Shown: positions 25,922 to 35,275, numbered from the stretch's first letter. The stretch: 64,000 nucleotides of DNA from Salinispira pacifica (GCF_000507245.1 NC_023035.1:633001-697000), one strand, 5' to 3'. A program made the numbers and translations. The notes: generated from the sequence alone by a model not told the origin.

Positions 25922-25961
25922 AAAGTTAGTCAACACTAACTATAGATTCAATGAGTGTCAA
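25922..25961 (-). promoter_or_regulatory. DtxR-type iron box and -35 element of the haem operon
   Basis: The box GTTAG (25925-25929), six bases, CTAAC (25936-25940) lies 44 bases upstream of the flavodoxin start. On the minus strand TTGACA (25961-25956) is a good -35; the -10 (TTAGTG, 25939-25934, or an overlapping TATAGT) falls inside or beside the box. Iron-loaded regulator would therefore occlude the promoter. Confidence 0.72.
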
Positions 25962-25983
25962 CCTGATGCTATAAGCGTATGAG

Positions 25984-26028
25984 AAAAAAACGCCTCATTG
26001 CCAAGGGGCACAATCCCTTTTTCAGGCG
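25984..26028 (-). terminator. Terminator of the ECF T-component gene
   Basis: An inverted repeat CGCCT/AGGCG (25991-25995, 26024-26028) with further internal pairing (AAGGGG with CCCTTT) is followed on the minus strand by seven T residues. It lies 43 bases beyond the stop of the EcfT gene. Confidence 0.65.
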
Positions 26029-26070
26029 GGGAGAATGCTGCTATACTGATTTATCCAATTACGCGGGTAT

Positions 26071-26883
26071 TCAGATACCCTGAAACACCACCAGCGATCC
26101 CATAAGTCCCGCAGAGGAAAGAACATAAAAATAAACTGCGCAGATCAGCCAGAACCCAATTGCGAAACCGGCGTCGATTCGATGGAAGGTCATCTTCCGG
26201 TAATACGTCCTGTTTTCCGGCCAGGCGAAACCCCGGGCGTCCATAGCCAGAGCGCTGCGTTCGGCCCGTCGTATTGCGCCGGATAGAAGGGGCACTGAGT
26301 ACATTCGCAGTTTGTCGCCGAAGGTCTTGATTCCCTTTCGCGCGCTGACGCCCCGGATGCGATGGGCATGTTCTATCACCTTGAGTTCGCTTTGTATGAA
26401 TGGGATAAAGCGCAGCGCCGTCATCGTTCCGTACCCGATCTTCACCGGTAGTTTCCACTGTTGTACCAGAGCCCGGATAAAGTCGGTGAAATCGCTGGTG
26501 AGGGTGAAGAGGAGCGAAAGAGAAATAAGGCTGATGATTCTCAATCCCGTCGCGAAACCGAACATCAGACCGGCTTCGTAGATCCTGATTGATCGCCATT
26601 GGAGAACCAACGGACTGTGATTCACCAGCTCCTGCCGTACGACCAGGGGATACAATATCGCATAGCCCGTAAAAAGCAAGAGCATCGGCAGTCCGATCTT
26701 TGCCAAGCGCTTTACCGGTACCCTTCCGCCGATAATCAGGAGGGCGGTGGTGAACACCAGCATTCCGAGGGGAGACCAGGGATCGGTGGTCAATGCGGTG
26801 AAAAGGACCACCGGAGCAACGGCGATGATTTTCGTCAGCGGATTAAGCCTGGCCAGCATCGCTGTTCTCGTTCCGGTACTCAT
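26071..26883 (-). CDS. ECF transporter T component (EcfT/CbiQ family)
   Basis: The 270-residue membrane protein has five or six hydrophobic helices and the two Ala-Arg-Gly coupling motifs that bind the paired ATPases, AHRIRGV and AMDARGF. Its start overlaps the stop of the A-component gene by 4 bases. A complete ECF transporter also needs an S component. None is in this operon, and only a remnant of one lies in the window, at 18878. The T subunit itself looks intact. It may serve an S component elsewhere in the genome. Confidence 0.82.
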   Translation of the reverse strand: MSTGTRTAMLARLNPLTKIIAVAPVVLFTALTTDPWSPLGMLVFTTALLIIGGRVPVKRLAKIGLPMLLLFTGYAILYPLVVRQELVNHSPLVLQWRSIRIYEAGLMFGFATGLRIISLISLSLLFTLTSDFTDFIRALVQQWKLPVKIGYGTMTALRFIPFIQSELKVIEHAHRIRGVSARKGIKTFGDKLRMYSVPLLSGAIRRAERSALAMDARGFAWPENRTYYRKMTFHRIDAGFAIGFWLICAVYFYVLSSAGLMGSLVVFQGI

Positions 26884-27833
26884 TCGAGGGTCTCCGTTTC
26901 AATGACGGCGCTGGACTCAAGCTTTCGATCATCAGCATCGATTTTCCGTTCGATGGTTTTTGCGATACGGACCAGAGCCGGGACTTCCAGATTTGCCTCC
27001 CGAAGGATAGGCTGATGCTCGAATAATTCGCTCGGTGGACCGTTAAAGGTGATCTGCCCCTGGTTAAGGACCATGATCCTGTGGGCGAACTCGTGAATCA
27101 GCCCCAGGTCATGGCTGATCATGATGACGGTCCGTCGGTCGCTCTCATTTAGTTCACGCAATAGATTCATGATTTCCCGGGAGTTCGCATAATCCTGACC
27201 GAATGTCGGCTCATCGAGGATAAGGACTTCCTGACCGAGCCCGAGCATCGTAGCGATGCTGAGCCTTCGCTTCTGACCGTGGCTGAGGGTGAACGGGGAA
27301 TCATCCCTGTGTCCTCCGAGGTGGAATCTCTCGAGTACATCCTCAGTGATCGATTTGACCTCCGATTCCGGGAGGTCGAGAAGCCGTAATCCGAAGGCCA
27401 CTTCATCAAATACCTTCGAAGTAACGAACTGGTGTTCAGGGTTCTGGAACACGAATCCCGCCCGGCGGGAGAATTCCCGGGGACTATACGTACCGATCTG
27501 CCTGCCGTCGAAGAGAACGCTGCCGGCGAAGTCGTCATGAAGACCCATCAGGATTCGGGCCAGGGTGGATTTTCCCGCCCCATTGCTCCCGGCGATTGCG
27601 AGGAATTCCCCCCGCATGATATCGAAGGAAAGATCGGAAAGTACGGGTGTATCGCCGTAAGAGAACGACAGATCGGTTGCTGCGAAAATTTCCTCAGCTT
27701 CATCGGTACCGGGACTTATAGCCAGAGTTTCATCAGGAAAAATTCGGGGTAATGGAATCTCTGTGGGAGCAAGATTACTTGCTTCGTCTGTCGCAATGGG
27801 GAAATCGCCTTCAAATCCCAGTTCGTGGGCCAA
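26880..27833 (-). pseudogene. ECF transporter A component, N-terminally truncated (second half of a double EcfA)
   Basis: The frame encodes one full ATPase domain (about residues 48-275: GSNGAGKST, FQNPEHQFV, LSHGQKRRLS, VLILDEPTFGQ, ISHD). The preceding 45 residues read like the tail and linker of a preceding ATPase domain (ISRLAHELGFEGDFP). The only start is a TTG at 27833 without a ribosome-binding site, and an in-frame TGA lies 11 codons upstream. The signature is LSHGQ instead of LSGGQ, as often seen in one half of EcfA pairs. It appears to be the second half of a two-domain EcfA whose first half was lost at a breakpoint near 27.87 kb. Function with the adjacent T component is doubtful. 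Confidence 0.6.
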
Positions 27834-28036
27834 CCTGCTGATTTGCCGGAATGCCGTTTGGTGTGTTCAGAGGATGATTTTGAGTGCAGATTCTCCTTGT
27901 GAAATACCGCTGTGGGCTATATAATCAAAAACAAACACATAAGAACATAAAATGATCAAAAAAAGATCAGGTGAGTGAATGAGGTTCGGCTTCCGGTCTC
28001 CATACGCAAAGACTGATTGCCGATCCCGGAGATTGT

Positions 28037-30805
28037 ATGAAAACAGAGAAATCCGCAGTACAAGAGTTTGATATTGCCATAGTGGGCTCGGGAGTGAGCG
28101 GGTCCGCCATAGCCCGGAGGCTGGCCGTGTACGATGTGCGGGTGGCCCTGCTGGAGAAGGATGCCGATGTGTCCTTCGGTACATCCAAGGCGAATTCGGG
28201 GATTATCCACGGCGGGTTCCATCATAATGCACGGCATTTGAAATCCAGGCTGGAGATCCAGGGGAATGCCATGTTTTCCCAGCTGCATCGGGAACTGGGG
28301 TTTCCTTTCCGGAGAAGCGGGATTGTGGTGGCCGCATTTAATCAGGAACAGATGACCACCGCCGAGCATCTCTACCGTCAGGGGGTGGAGAATGAGTCCC
28401 CGGGTATCGAGCTGTGCGGAGCAGAGCGGATTAAGGAACTTGAACCCAAGCTTCATTCCGATGTAATCGGCGGTCTTTATGCGCCGGTGGGGGGAATTAT
28501 TGAGCCCTACCGCTTTGTATTCTCACTGGTGGAGAGCGCCCAGCAGAACGGAGTGGAGCTGTTTCGTCAGTTCAAGGTTGAGCAGGGTGAGCGTCAGGGC
28601 GGAAAATACCGGATCAGGTCTGAGGACGGACGGGAGATACGCTCGGAGTTTGTGGTGAATGCCGCGGGGCTCTTTGCCGACGAGGTGTCCCGGATGTTTT
28701 CGGCGGAGGAGTACCGCATTACTCCACGGAAGGGTGAATATCATCTTCTGGACCGCCGTACCAATGCCTGCCCCCAGAAAGTGGTGTTTCCCGTGCCCAC
28801 CCCGGTTTCCAAGGGGATGCTGGTCATCCCCACGGTGGAGGGAACCGTGCTCATCGGCCCCACCGCACACGAGATAGATGACAAACAGGATGTATCCACC
28901 AGCAGAGAGCGGATGGACGGAATTATTGCATCCGCGAAGCAGCTGGTCCCCTCGGTATCGGCTGCTGATATTATCAGTTCCTTCAGCGGCTTGCGGCCGG
29001 TGCTTCCGGGAAATGATTTCCGGATAGAGGAATCGGAAGCCTGTCCCGGATTTATTCATGTGGCGGGAATTCAGAGTCCGGGTCTGACTGCAACCCCGGC
29101 CATCGCCGAGTACGTGAAGGATCTGCTGAAAGCCGCCGGATGCAATCTCACGGAAAAACGGGTGTTTCATCCCGCCCTTCCTCCGGTGGAGCGCACCAGG
29201 GTAATGGAGCCGGAAAAGCTCACAAAGCTCTGGGAAGAGAATCCCCGGTCGGCCAATGTGGTGTGCCGCTGTGAAACGGTGAGCCGGGCGGAGATCGACC
29301 AGGCAATAGAAGCAGGCCACCACACCCTGGACGGGATCAAGTTTTACAGCCGTGCCGGGGCCGGCAGATGCCAGGGAGCATTCTGCGTACCCCGCATCCT
29401 GGACGTAATAGCCGAACAGACTGAGGCAAAGGTCACGGAGGTGAGCAAACGGGGGCCCGGCAGCGAGATCGTCAAAGACACCCTCCCGGGCACAGCAGAC
29501 GATCCCGCCCATTCACCGGAAGAATCACCGGAAAAATCCCCCGGGCCCCGGCCCGAAGACGCTGAGGTCCCCGCATCAGTGGACCTTCTCGTTGTGGGAG
29601 GCGGCGCAGCAGGCATGGCCGCCGCCTCGGGAGTGAGCCGTGAAGGGTTTCAGGCGCTGATCGTTGACCGGGAAAATCATCTGGGGGGTGTACTCAGACA
29701 GTGCATCCATAACGGTTTCGGCCTCCACGAGTTCAGGGAGGAGCTTACCGGACCGGAATACGCCGAACGCTGGATGAAGACCGTACACGAGGCGGGCGTG
29801 AAGGTGCTCCTGGAAACCACCGTGGTGGATATCCGCCGGGAGAATGACGGATTTGTTACCAGTCTCCTTTCCCGGGCCCACGGTCCCAGGGAGATCAGGT
29901 CCCGGGCGGTATCTTTGGCAATGGGAAGCAGGGAGCGCAACCGGGGAAGTATCCAGATTCCCGGCACCCGGCCAGCGGGGGTGATGACCGCCGGCGCAGC
30001 CCAGAGGCTGATCAACGTTGAAGGCTATATTCCCGGAAAGAAGGCGGTAATTATCGGCAGCGGCGATATCGGCCTGATCATGGCCCGCCGATTGAAGATG
30101 ATCGGCTGCGATGTTGAAGCGGTCATAGAAATTCAGCCCATCCCCTCGGGAATCAACCGCAACATCGTTCAGTGTCTGGAGGACTTTTCCATCCCCCTCT
30201 ATCTGGGACATGTGGTCACTGAAATTCAGGGGAAAAACCGGGTGGAAGGGGTGCATGTGGCTCCCCTGGAAAACGGTGTGCTCAGATCGGATAAAGCCTT
30301 TCATCTGGAATGCGACACCCTGCTTCTCTCGGTGGGGCTGGTGCCGGAGAACGAGCTTTCCCGGGAACTGGGGGTTGAACTCCATGCCCAGACCTCAGGG
30401 CCCGTGGTGGATTCCCGGCTCATGACCAATATTCCCGGGGTGTTTGCCTCAGGAAATGTGCTTCACATTCATGATCTGGTGGATTATGTGGCGGAAGAAA
30501 GCAGCCGCTGCAGCAAGGCCATTGTGGAGTATCTTCAGGGGAAGACCCCCGGCAATGAGGTTCGGCTGAAGGCCGGCAGCAACGTGCGCTATCTGGCTCC
30601 TGGGAGAATTTCTGTGGAAGATACCAACCGGGTGTACCTGCGCTCCATGATTGCGAAGGTGGGAGCAAAAATCCAGATCCGGGGGGACGGGGAACTGCTG
30701 AAAGAGATGAAAAAGCCCCATGTTCAGCCTTCGGAAATGATCAGTATCAATGTAAACGGCGGTGATATGAAGGATTACCGCACAATAGAGGTGTCGATTA
30801 TATGA
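28037..30805 (+). CDS. Fused anaerobic glycerol-3-phosphate dehydrogenase-like protein: FAD oxidoreductase with BFD-type cysteine domain plus a second NAD/FAD oxidoreductase
   Basis: This 922-residue frame joins two flavoproteins. Residues 1-470 resemble GlpA/GlpO-like enzymes: FAD motif IVGSGVSGSAIARRL, then a BFD/Fer2-type domain with CRCETVS and GRCQGAFC. A linker rich in Pro, Glu and Ser (about 475-515) leads to a pyridine-nucleotide-disulfide-type oxidoreductase (VVGGGAAGMAAA at about 518, NAD site IIGSGDIGLIMARR at about 676). In related bacteria these are two adjacent genes followed by a DUF1667 gene, as here. The linker contains a CCCCCGGG octamer at 29538-29545. One more C there would end the first protein at a TGA near 29564, and a GTG with GAGGT upstream at 29579 would start the second. 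The fusion may be real or an artefact. Confidence 0.78.
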   Translation: MKTEKSAVQEFDIAIVGSGVSGSAIARRLAVYDVRVALLEKDADVSFGTSKANSGIIHGGFHHNARHLKSRLEIQGNAMFSQLHRELGFPFRRSGIVVAAFNQEQMTTAEHLYRQGVENESPGIELCGAERIKELEPKLHSDVIGGLYAPVGGIIEPYRFVFSLVESAQQNGVELFRQFKVEQGERQGGKYRIRSEDGREIRSEFVVNAAGLFADEVSRMFSAEEYRITPRKGEYHLLDRRTNACPQKVVFPVPTPVSKGMLVIPTVEGTVLIGPTAHEIDDKQDVSTSRERMDGIIASAKQLVPSVSAADIISSFSGLRPVLPGNDFRIEESEACPGFIHVAGIQSPGLTATPAIAEYVKDLLKAAGCNLTEKRVFHPALPPVERTRVMEPEKLTKLWEENPRSANVVCRCETVSRAEIDQAIEAGHHTLDGIKFYSRAGAGRCQGAFCVPRILDVIAEQTEAKVTEVSKRGPGSEIVKDTLPGTADDPAHSPEESPEKSPGPRPEDAEVPASVDLLVVGGGAAGMAAASGVSREGFQALIVDRENHLGGVLRQCIHNGFGLHEFREELTGPEYAERWMKTVHEAGVKVLLETTVVDIRRENDGFVTSLLSRAHGPREIRSRAVSLAMGSRERNRGSIQIPGTRPAGVMTAGAAQRLINVEGYIPGKKAVIIGSGDIGLIMARRLKMIGCDVEAVIEIQPIPSGINRNIVQCLEDFSIPLYLGHVVTEIQGKNRVEGVHVAPLENGVLRSDKAFHLECDTLLLSVGLVPENELSRELGVELHAQTSGPVVDSRLMTNIPGVFASGNVLHIHDLVDYVAEESSRCSKAIVEYLQGKTPGNEVRLKAGSNVRYLAPGRISVEDTNRVYLRSMIAKVGAKIQIRGDGELLKEMKKPHVQPSEMISINVNGGDMKDYRTIEVSII

Positions 30806-31206
30806 TTGCAGAAAATCAACGGCTTATTAAGCTTCGGACCCGGGAAGATGAACTTACCTGCATCGTGTGCCCCATAGGCTGCAGAATGCGGATTACCCCC
30901 GAAGACGGAGATTTGAAAGTTGAGGGGAACCGCTGCAAACGGGGCGAAATCTATGCACGGGAAGAGTTCAGCGATCCCCGTCGAATTGTCACCGCCACCT
31001 GCGCTCTCACCGGCGGGGAAGCACGACGGCTCTCGGTGAAAAGTAGCAGCGGAGTTCCCGTGGACCAGATTCCCCGGTTTCTGAACGCTCTCTACGAATT
31101 GAGAATTCCCGCACCGGTGAAATCAGGTGATATAATTGCAGAGAATCTCGGAAACAGCGGCGTGGACCTGGTGTCCACCATGACGGTGAATGCGGTAGCG
31201 AAGTAA
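30802..31206 (+). CDS. DUF1667 protein, small subunit-like partner of the glycerol-3-phosphate oxidoreductase
   Basis: The 134-residue protein begins with a cysteine motif C20-x2-C23-x3-C27 and a further C44 (TCIVCPIGCRM, GNRCKRG), typical of DUF1667 and probably ligating an Fe-S cluster or metal. It overlaps the oxidoreductase gene by 4 bases (ATGA). In firmicutes and spirochaetes the trio of two flavoproteins plus DUF1667 is linked to glycerol kinase, as in this operon. The function is inferred as an electron-transfer subunit of an anaerobic glycerol-3-phosphate dehydrogenase complex. Confidence 0.8.
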   Translation: MIAENQRLIKLRTREDELTCIVCPIGCRMRITPEDGDLKVEGNRCKRGEIYAREEFSDPRRIVTATCALTGGEARRLSVKSSSGVPVDQIPRFLNALYELRIPAPVKSGDIIAENLGNSGVDLVSTMTVNAVAK

Positions 31207-31245
31207 ACGGGTAAATCACTTCCCCCGGGGAAAAGGAAGGTATAT

Positions 31246-32736
31246 ATGTACATTATTGCGCTCGATCAGGGTACCACCAGCTCCAGGGCCATCATTTTCG
31301 ATGAACGCGGCGGCATAAGGGGAATGGTTCAGAAGGAATTCAATCAGATCTATCCCAAGCCGGGCTGGGTGGAGCACGATCCACGGGAAATCTGGAATTC
31401 CCAGGAAGAGGTTATGCACGGAGTACTCCGGAACAGCGGCATTACCCCTGATCAGGTGCAGGCCATCGGAATTACCAATCAGCGGGAAACAACCATTCTC
31501 TGGAACCGGGAAACCGGAGAGCCGATTCACAATGCCATTGTGTGGCAGTGCCGGCGAACCGCCGAGATCTGCAAGAAGCTCCGGGATGCGGGCCATGAGG
31601 AAACGGTAATGAAAAAGACCGGTCTTCTCCTGGATCCCTATTTCAGCGGAACCAAAATTAAATGGATGCTGGATAATGTATCCGGCGCACGGGAACTGGC
31701 GGATGCGGGGAAGCTGGCCTTCGGGACGGTGGACTCCTGGCTTTTGTGGAATTTGACCGGGGGGGAGGTGCACGCAACCGATGTGACCAACGCCGCCCGG
31801 ACCATGCTCTTTAACATCCACACCCTTGAATGGGACCGGGATATGCTTGAGCTTCTGAATATCCCCGAATCCCTTCTCCCGGAAATCGTACCCAGCAGCG
31901 GAACCGTGGGGCACACGGTATTCCCCGGGGGAAAAAAGATCCCCATTGCGGGTATTGCCGGGGACCAGCACGCCGCCCTGTTTGGCCAGGCCTGCTTCAC
32001 TCCGGGCATGCTGAAAAACACCTACGGCACCGGCTGTTTTCTCCTTGCCAACACCGGGCCCGAGCCCATTTCCAGCAAGAACCGGCTGCTCACCACTCCA
32101 GGATGGGAGCTTGCCAGTCATGATACCGCCTACGCCATGGAGGGCAGTATTTTCATCGGAGGTGCGGCCATTCAGTGGCTCCGGGATTCCCTGAAACTGA
32201 TTGCCAACGCCGCAGAAAGCGAACAGTTCGCCACCCAGGAAAAGGATTCAAACGGAGTGTATGTGGTGCCCGCCTTCGTGGGGCTGGGAGCCCCCTATTG
32301 GGACAGTTACGCCCGGGGCGGCATGTTCGGGCTCACCGCAGGATCAAACCGGAACCATATTATCCGGGCAACCCTGGAATCCATTGCCTACCAGAGCAGG
32401 GATGTGGTGGAAGCGATGATCAAGGACGGCCTGGGGGAAGACCGGATGAAGGCCATCCGGGTGGACGGCGGGGCAAGCGCCAACAATTTCCTCATGCAGT
32501 TTCAGGCTGATATTCTGGGAACTCCGGTTGAACGGCCCAAGGTGTCCGAAACCACCGCCCTGGGCGCAGCATATCTTGCAGGGCTTGGCACCGGCATGTG
32601 GGACAGCCTATCCCAGATCGAAAAAATCTGGCAGATTGACCGCCGGTTTGAACCCCGGATGAACGCCGATCGGCGGGAAGAACTGTATGCCGGCTGGCAG
32701 GAAGCGGTAACCCGGGTACGGGGTTGGGAAAAATAA
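31246..32736 (+). CDS. glpK: Glycerol kinase
   Basis: The 496-residue protein is full-length for the family and phosphorylates glycerol to glycerol-3-phosphate with ATP. It has the FGGY-kinase start [14 protein letters not shown], the glycerol-binding NQRETT and WQCRRT segments, PYFSGTK, the phosphate/adenine region [13 protein letters not shown] and the C-terminal [24 protein letters not shown] lies 8 bases before the ATG. It is the last gene of the operon with the two fused oxidoreductases and DUF1667, so its product is oxidised by its operon partners to dihydroxyacetone phosphate for glycolysis. Confidence 0.95.
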   Translation: MYIIALDQGTTSSRAIIFDERGGIRGMVQKEFNQIYPKPGWVEHDPREIWNSQEEVMHGVLRNSGITPDQVQAIGITNQRETTILWNRETGEPIHNAIVWQCRRTAEICKKLRDAGHEETVMKKTGLLLDPYFSGTKIKWMLDNVSGARELADAGKLAFGTVDSWLLWNLTGGEVHATDVTNAARTMLFNIHTLEWDRDMLELLNIPESLLPEIVPSSGTVGHTVFPGGKKIPIAGIAGDQHAALFGQACFTPGMLKNTYGTGCFLLANTGPEPISSKNRLLTTPGWELASHDTAYAMEGSIFIGGAAIQWLRDSLKLIANAAESEQFATQEKDSNGVYVVPAFVGLGAPYWDSYARGGMFGLTAGSNRNHIIRATLESIAYQSRDVVEAMIKDGLGEDRMKAIRVDGGASANNFLMQFQADILGTPVERPKVSETTALGAAYLAGLGTGMWDSLSQIEKIWQIDRRFEPRMNADRREELYAGWQEAVTRVRGWEK

Positions 32737-32764
32737 TCCCCCAAGCCCGGCCGGAAGTGCTGAG

Positions 32765-32781
32765 AGGGCCGCCCCGGCCCT
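32765..32781. terminator. Stem-loop between the convergent glpK and oxidoreductase genes
   Basis: A perfect 7-bp stem AGGGCCG/CGGCCCT with a 3-base loop lies 28 bases after the glpK stop. No T tract follows on either strand, so it is only a weak candidate for a shared end of transcription. Confidence 0.35.
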
Positions 32782-32883
32782 ACCTGCTGCTTCTCTGTGT
32801 CCTGCTGCCCGGCCCGGCGACTGATTTCACGTCCATAGGGGGCTTCCGCCGGGTCTCCGGCTGTTCGGATCTCATGCGGCCGT

Positions 32884-34353
32884 TCAGGAGTTCATTTTTC
32901 TGATCTGTTTCAGCAGTTCGGGGTCGGATTTGTGGGCGGATATGGGTTCCCCGGATGCCGAATGTTTCGCTTCAAGATGCTCTTCCAGGATTTTCTTCAC
33001 TCTGGGGCCGCAGAATGCCCCCTGGCAACCTCCCATGCCCGCCCGGGTTCGGCGTTTTACCGCATCCATTGAGTCCACGGGAATGGGCCGGGAAAGGGCA
33101 TCCATTATGGTTGCTTCCCGAACCTGTTCGCATCTGCACACAATCCGTTGGGGATTTCCCGGATCGTAGTTCACCTGTTCCTTGATATCCTGAAACGGCT
33201 GCAGCGGCCCCGGCATGGTGATGGGCTCCCGGCGTTCCGGCGGTGAAGATGCCCCGGCAGAAATTACGCCGTCCTCTTTCAGCATCTCTATGAGCATGTC
33301 CGCGATGGCCGGGGCGGCGGTGAGACCCGGCGATTCGATGCCTGCCGCCTGGTAACTTCCCGGGACGGCCCCCTTTCTGATAATAAAATCCCGGTTGGCG
33401 GGCATGGGCCGAATGCCGCTGTATGTGCGGATTGCATGGTTCAGGTTGATATCCGGTACGGAACGCAGCCCGGTGCGGATAATATGCCGGATGCTCTCAA
33501 AGTCGGTGCTCCGGTCCAGGGGATCGTCGATCTCCTGGGCGTCGGGCCCCACCAGCAGATTACCCCAGGTGGTGGGGGTTACCAGAATGCCTTTGGAGGC
33601 GGGAGTGGGGCACTGAAATATAACCGAGCTGAGCCCCCGGGACGCACCCCGCTGAAAGACCACGTACTGCCCCTTTTTGGGGATAATCTCCACATTTTCT
33701 TCGCCGAACATCCGGGAAATTTCTCCGGAAAACACCCCTGCGGCGTTAATTACAACGGATGCCCTGAACTGCCCTGCGGAAGTGCCGATGGAGAACCCGT
33801 CTCCGGTTTGTTCTATGTTCTGCACTTCACTGTGAAGGCACAGATCGGTTCCTTCCTTCACTGCCGTTTCTGCAAATGCGATGGCCGCTTCGTAGGGGCT
33901 GACGATGCCGGCACCGGGACTGTAGAGGGCTGCTGCGGCCTCTTCGCTGATCCGGTGCTCCCTGCGCCGCAACTCCTTCCCCGGGATGATTTCCAGTCCT
34001 TCCACACCGTTGAGCCTGCCGTTGTTCCGTATCTGTGAAAGGGTTTCTTCTTCCTCTTCGTTGAAGGCCAGCACATACGAGCCGCAGCGATTAAATGGAA
34101 ATCCCAGCTGTTCGCTCAAATCGTCGAACTGTATGTTCCCCGCCAGGGAAAGCCTGCTTTTCAGGGTACCGTGCTTTGCCGCATATCCGCCGTGTACGAT
34201 GCCGCTGTTGGCCTTGGTGGCGCCTCCGCCCACATCTTCGCTGCGCTCCAGAAGGAGGACCTTCACCGAATATGAGGCGAGTTTGTAGGCAAGGGCGGTG
34301 CCTGCAATTCCTGCACCGATGATTGCAATATCATAGTGATCTTTTTTGTTCAT
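32884..34353 (-). CDS. FAD-dependent oxidoreductase, GlpA/GlpO-like with C-terminal BFD-type cysteine domain
   Basis: The 489-residue protein is a second copy of the enzyme type forming the first half of the 28037 gene: FAD motif IIGAGIAGTALAYKL, the GGGATKANSGIVHGGY segment, and near the C-terminus CRCEQVR followed by GMGGCQGAFC. The two differ clearly in sequence, so this is an old duplication or separate acquisition. It is divergent from the DeoR-type regulator gene and convergent with glpK. No clear ribosome-binding site precedes the ATG. It probably oxidises glycerol-3-phosphate or a similar 2-hydroxyacid, though it lacks a linked second flavoprotein and DUF1667 partner. Confidence 0.82.
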   Translation of the reverse strand: MNKKDHYDIAIIGAGIAGTALAYKLASYSVKVLLLERSEDVGGGATKANSGIVHGGYAAKHGTLKSRLSLAGNIQFDDLSEQLGFPFNRCGSYVLAFNEEEEETLSQIRNNGRLNGVEGLEIIPGKELRRREHRISEEAAAALYSPGAGIVSPYEAAIAFAETAVKEGTDLCLHSEVQNIEQTGDGFSIGTSAGQFRASVVINAAGVFSGEISRMFGEENVEIIPKKGQYVVFQRGASRGLSSVIFQCPTPASKGILVTPTTWGNLLVGPDAQEIDDPLDRSTDFESIRHIIRTGLRSVPDINLNHAIRTYSGIRPMPANRDFIIRKGAVPGSYQAAGIESPGLTAAPAIADMLIEMLKEDGVISAGASSPPERREPITMPGPLQPFQDIKEQVNYDPGNPQRIVCRCEQVREATIMDALSRPIPVDSMDAVKRRTRAGMGGCQGAFCGPRVKKILEEHLEAKHSASGEPISAHKSDPELLKQIRKMNS

Positions 34354-34398
34354 ATGTGATTAAAAATATAATATATTTGCATGTATGTGTCCATAATG

Positions 34399-34423
34399 AT
34401 CGGTTTGACCCGGACAAACCGAT
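34399..34423. promoter_or_regulatory. Inverted repeat in the divergent promoter region of the glycerol regulator
   Basis: Perfect 9-bp arms ATCGGTTTG/CAAACCGAT (34399-34407, 34415-34423) with a 7-base centre lie midway between the oxidoreductase (34353, minus) and the regulator (34474, plus). It could be the operator of the DeoR-type repressor encoded next to it. An outer pair GTATGT/ACATAC around it may add to the structure. Confidence 0.45.
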
Positions 34424-34473
34424 GGGATACAATCTGAAGTAATCAAAAACGTACATACAGATTGAGAGAGCAC

Positions 34474-35262
34474 ATGGCCAAAGAGGACTATAAAGATTTT
34501 CCTGCCGAACGGCGGAACAAGGTTGTGGAGATCGTCACCAACGAGGGCAGTATTCGGGTGGGAGATCTTGCCCGCATGCTGGATGTTTCGGAAATCACCA
34601 TACGCCGGGACCTGGACCATCTCCAATCCCGGGGCAAACTTGAGCGAACCCACGGAGGGGCGGTTTCAAATACCAGGCTTCAGATCGAATCGGACTTTCG
34701 GCAGAAGCGCCAAACCAATCAAACCATCAAGCAGGAGCTCGCCCGTACGGTGCTGGAATTTGTGAATCCAGGAGATACCCTCTTTGTGAACTCCGGAACC
34801 ACAATGCTGGAAACCCTCTGTGAAATCAGCGCCCTCCCGATCACCATATTCACCAACAACGGCGGCCTGGATGACCGAATAACCTACGGACAGGCTGAAT
34901 TGAATTTCCTTGGCGGTACATTCCGTCAGCAGAGCCATGCCCTGGTGGGGCCCCTCACCATGCAGGCCCTTTCAAATATCAATGCCGGAAAGTCCATTCT
35001 GGGTGTTGACGGTTTTTCCATCTCCGGAGGCCTTACTTCGCCGAACATGATGGAAGCGGAAGTAACCCGGAAAATGATCGATAGAACCAGAGGTGAGGTG
35101 ATCCTGGTAGCCGACCATTCCAAAATCGGGGTGATCTCCAGCTTCTTTATCAGCCAGGCCGACCGCATAGATATTCTGGTGTGCGATGATCAAATTCCCG
35201 GCGAATATCTCAGAGAGCTGGAATCAGCGGATATCAGAGTAATTATCGCAGGACAGAATTAG
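34474..35262 (+). CDS. glpR: DeoR/GlpR-family transcriptional repressor
   Basis: This protein of about 262 residues has the DeoR-type N-terminal helix-turn-helix (RRNKVVEIVTNEGSIRVGDLARMLDVSEITIRRDLDHL) with the RGKLERTHGGAV wing, and a C-terminal sugar-phosphate isomerase-like sensor domain (FVNSGTTMLET, NNGG, GVDGFSISGGLTSPN, VADHSK). The start at 34474 is preferred because GAGAGAG precedes it; a TTG 12 bases earlier is also possible. Its neighbours are all glycerol/glycerol-3-phosphate genes, so it probably responds to glycerol-3-phosphate and controls them. The gene symbol is given from context. Confidence 0.82.
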   Translation: MAKEDYKDFPAERRNKVVEIVTNEGSIRVGDLARMLDVSEITIRRDLDHLQSRGKLERTHGGAVSNTRLQIESDFRQKRQTNQTIKQELARTVLEFVNPGDTLFVNSGTTMLETLCEISALPITIFTNNGGLDDRITYGQAELNFLGGTFRQQSHALVGPLTMQALSNINAGKSILGVDGFSISGGLTSPNMMEAEVTRKMIDRTRGEVILVADHSKIGVISSFFISQADRIDILVCDDQIPGEYLRELESADIRVIIAGQN

Positions 35263-35275
35263 CCGGATCCATATT

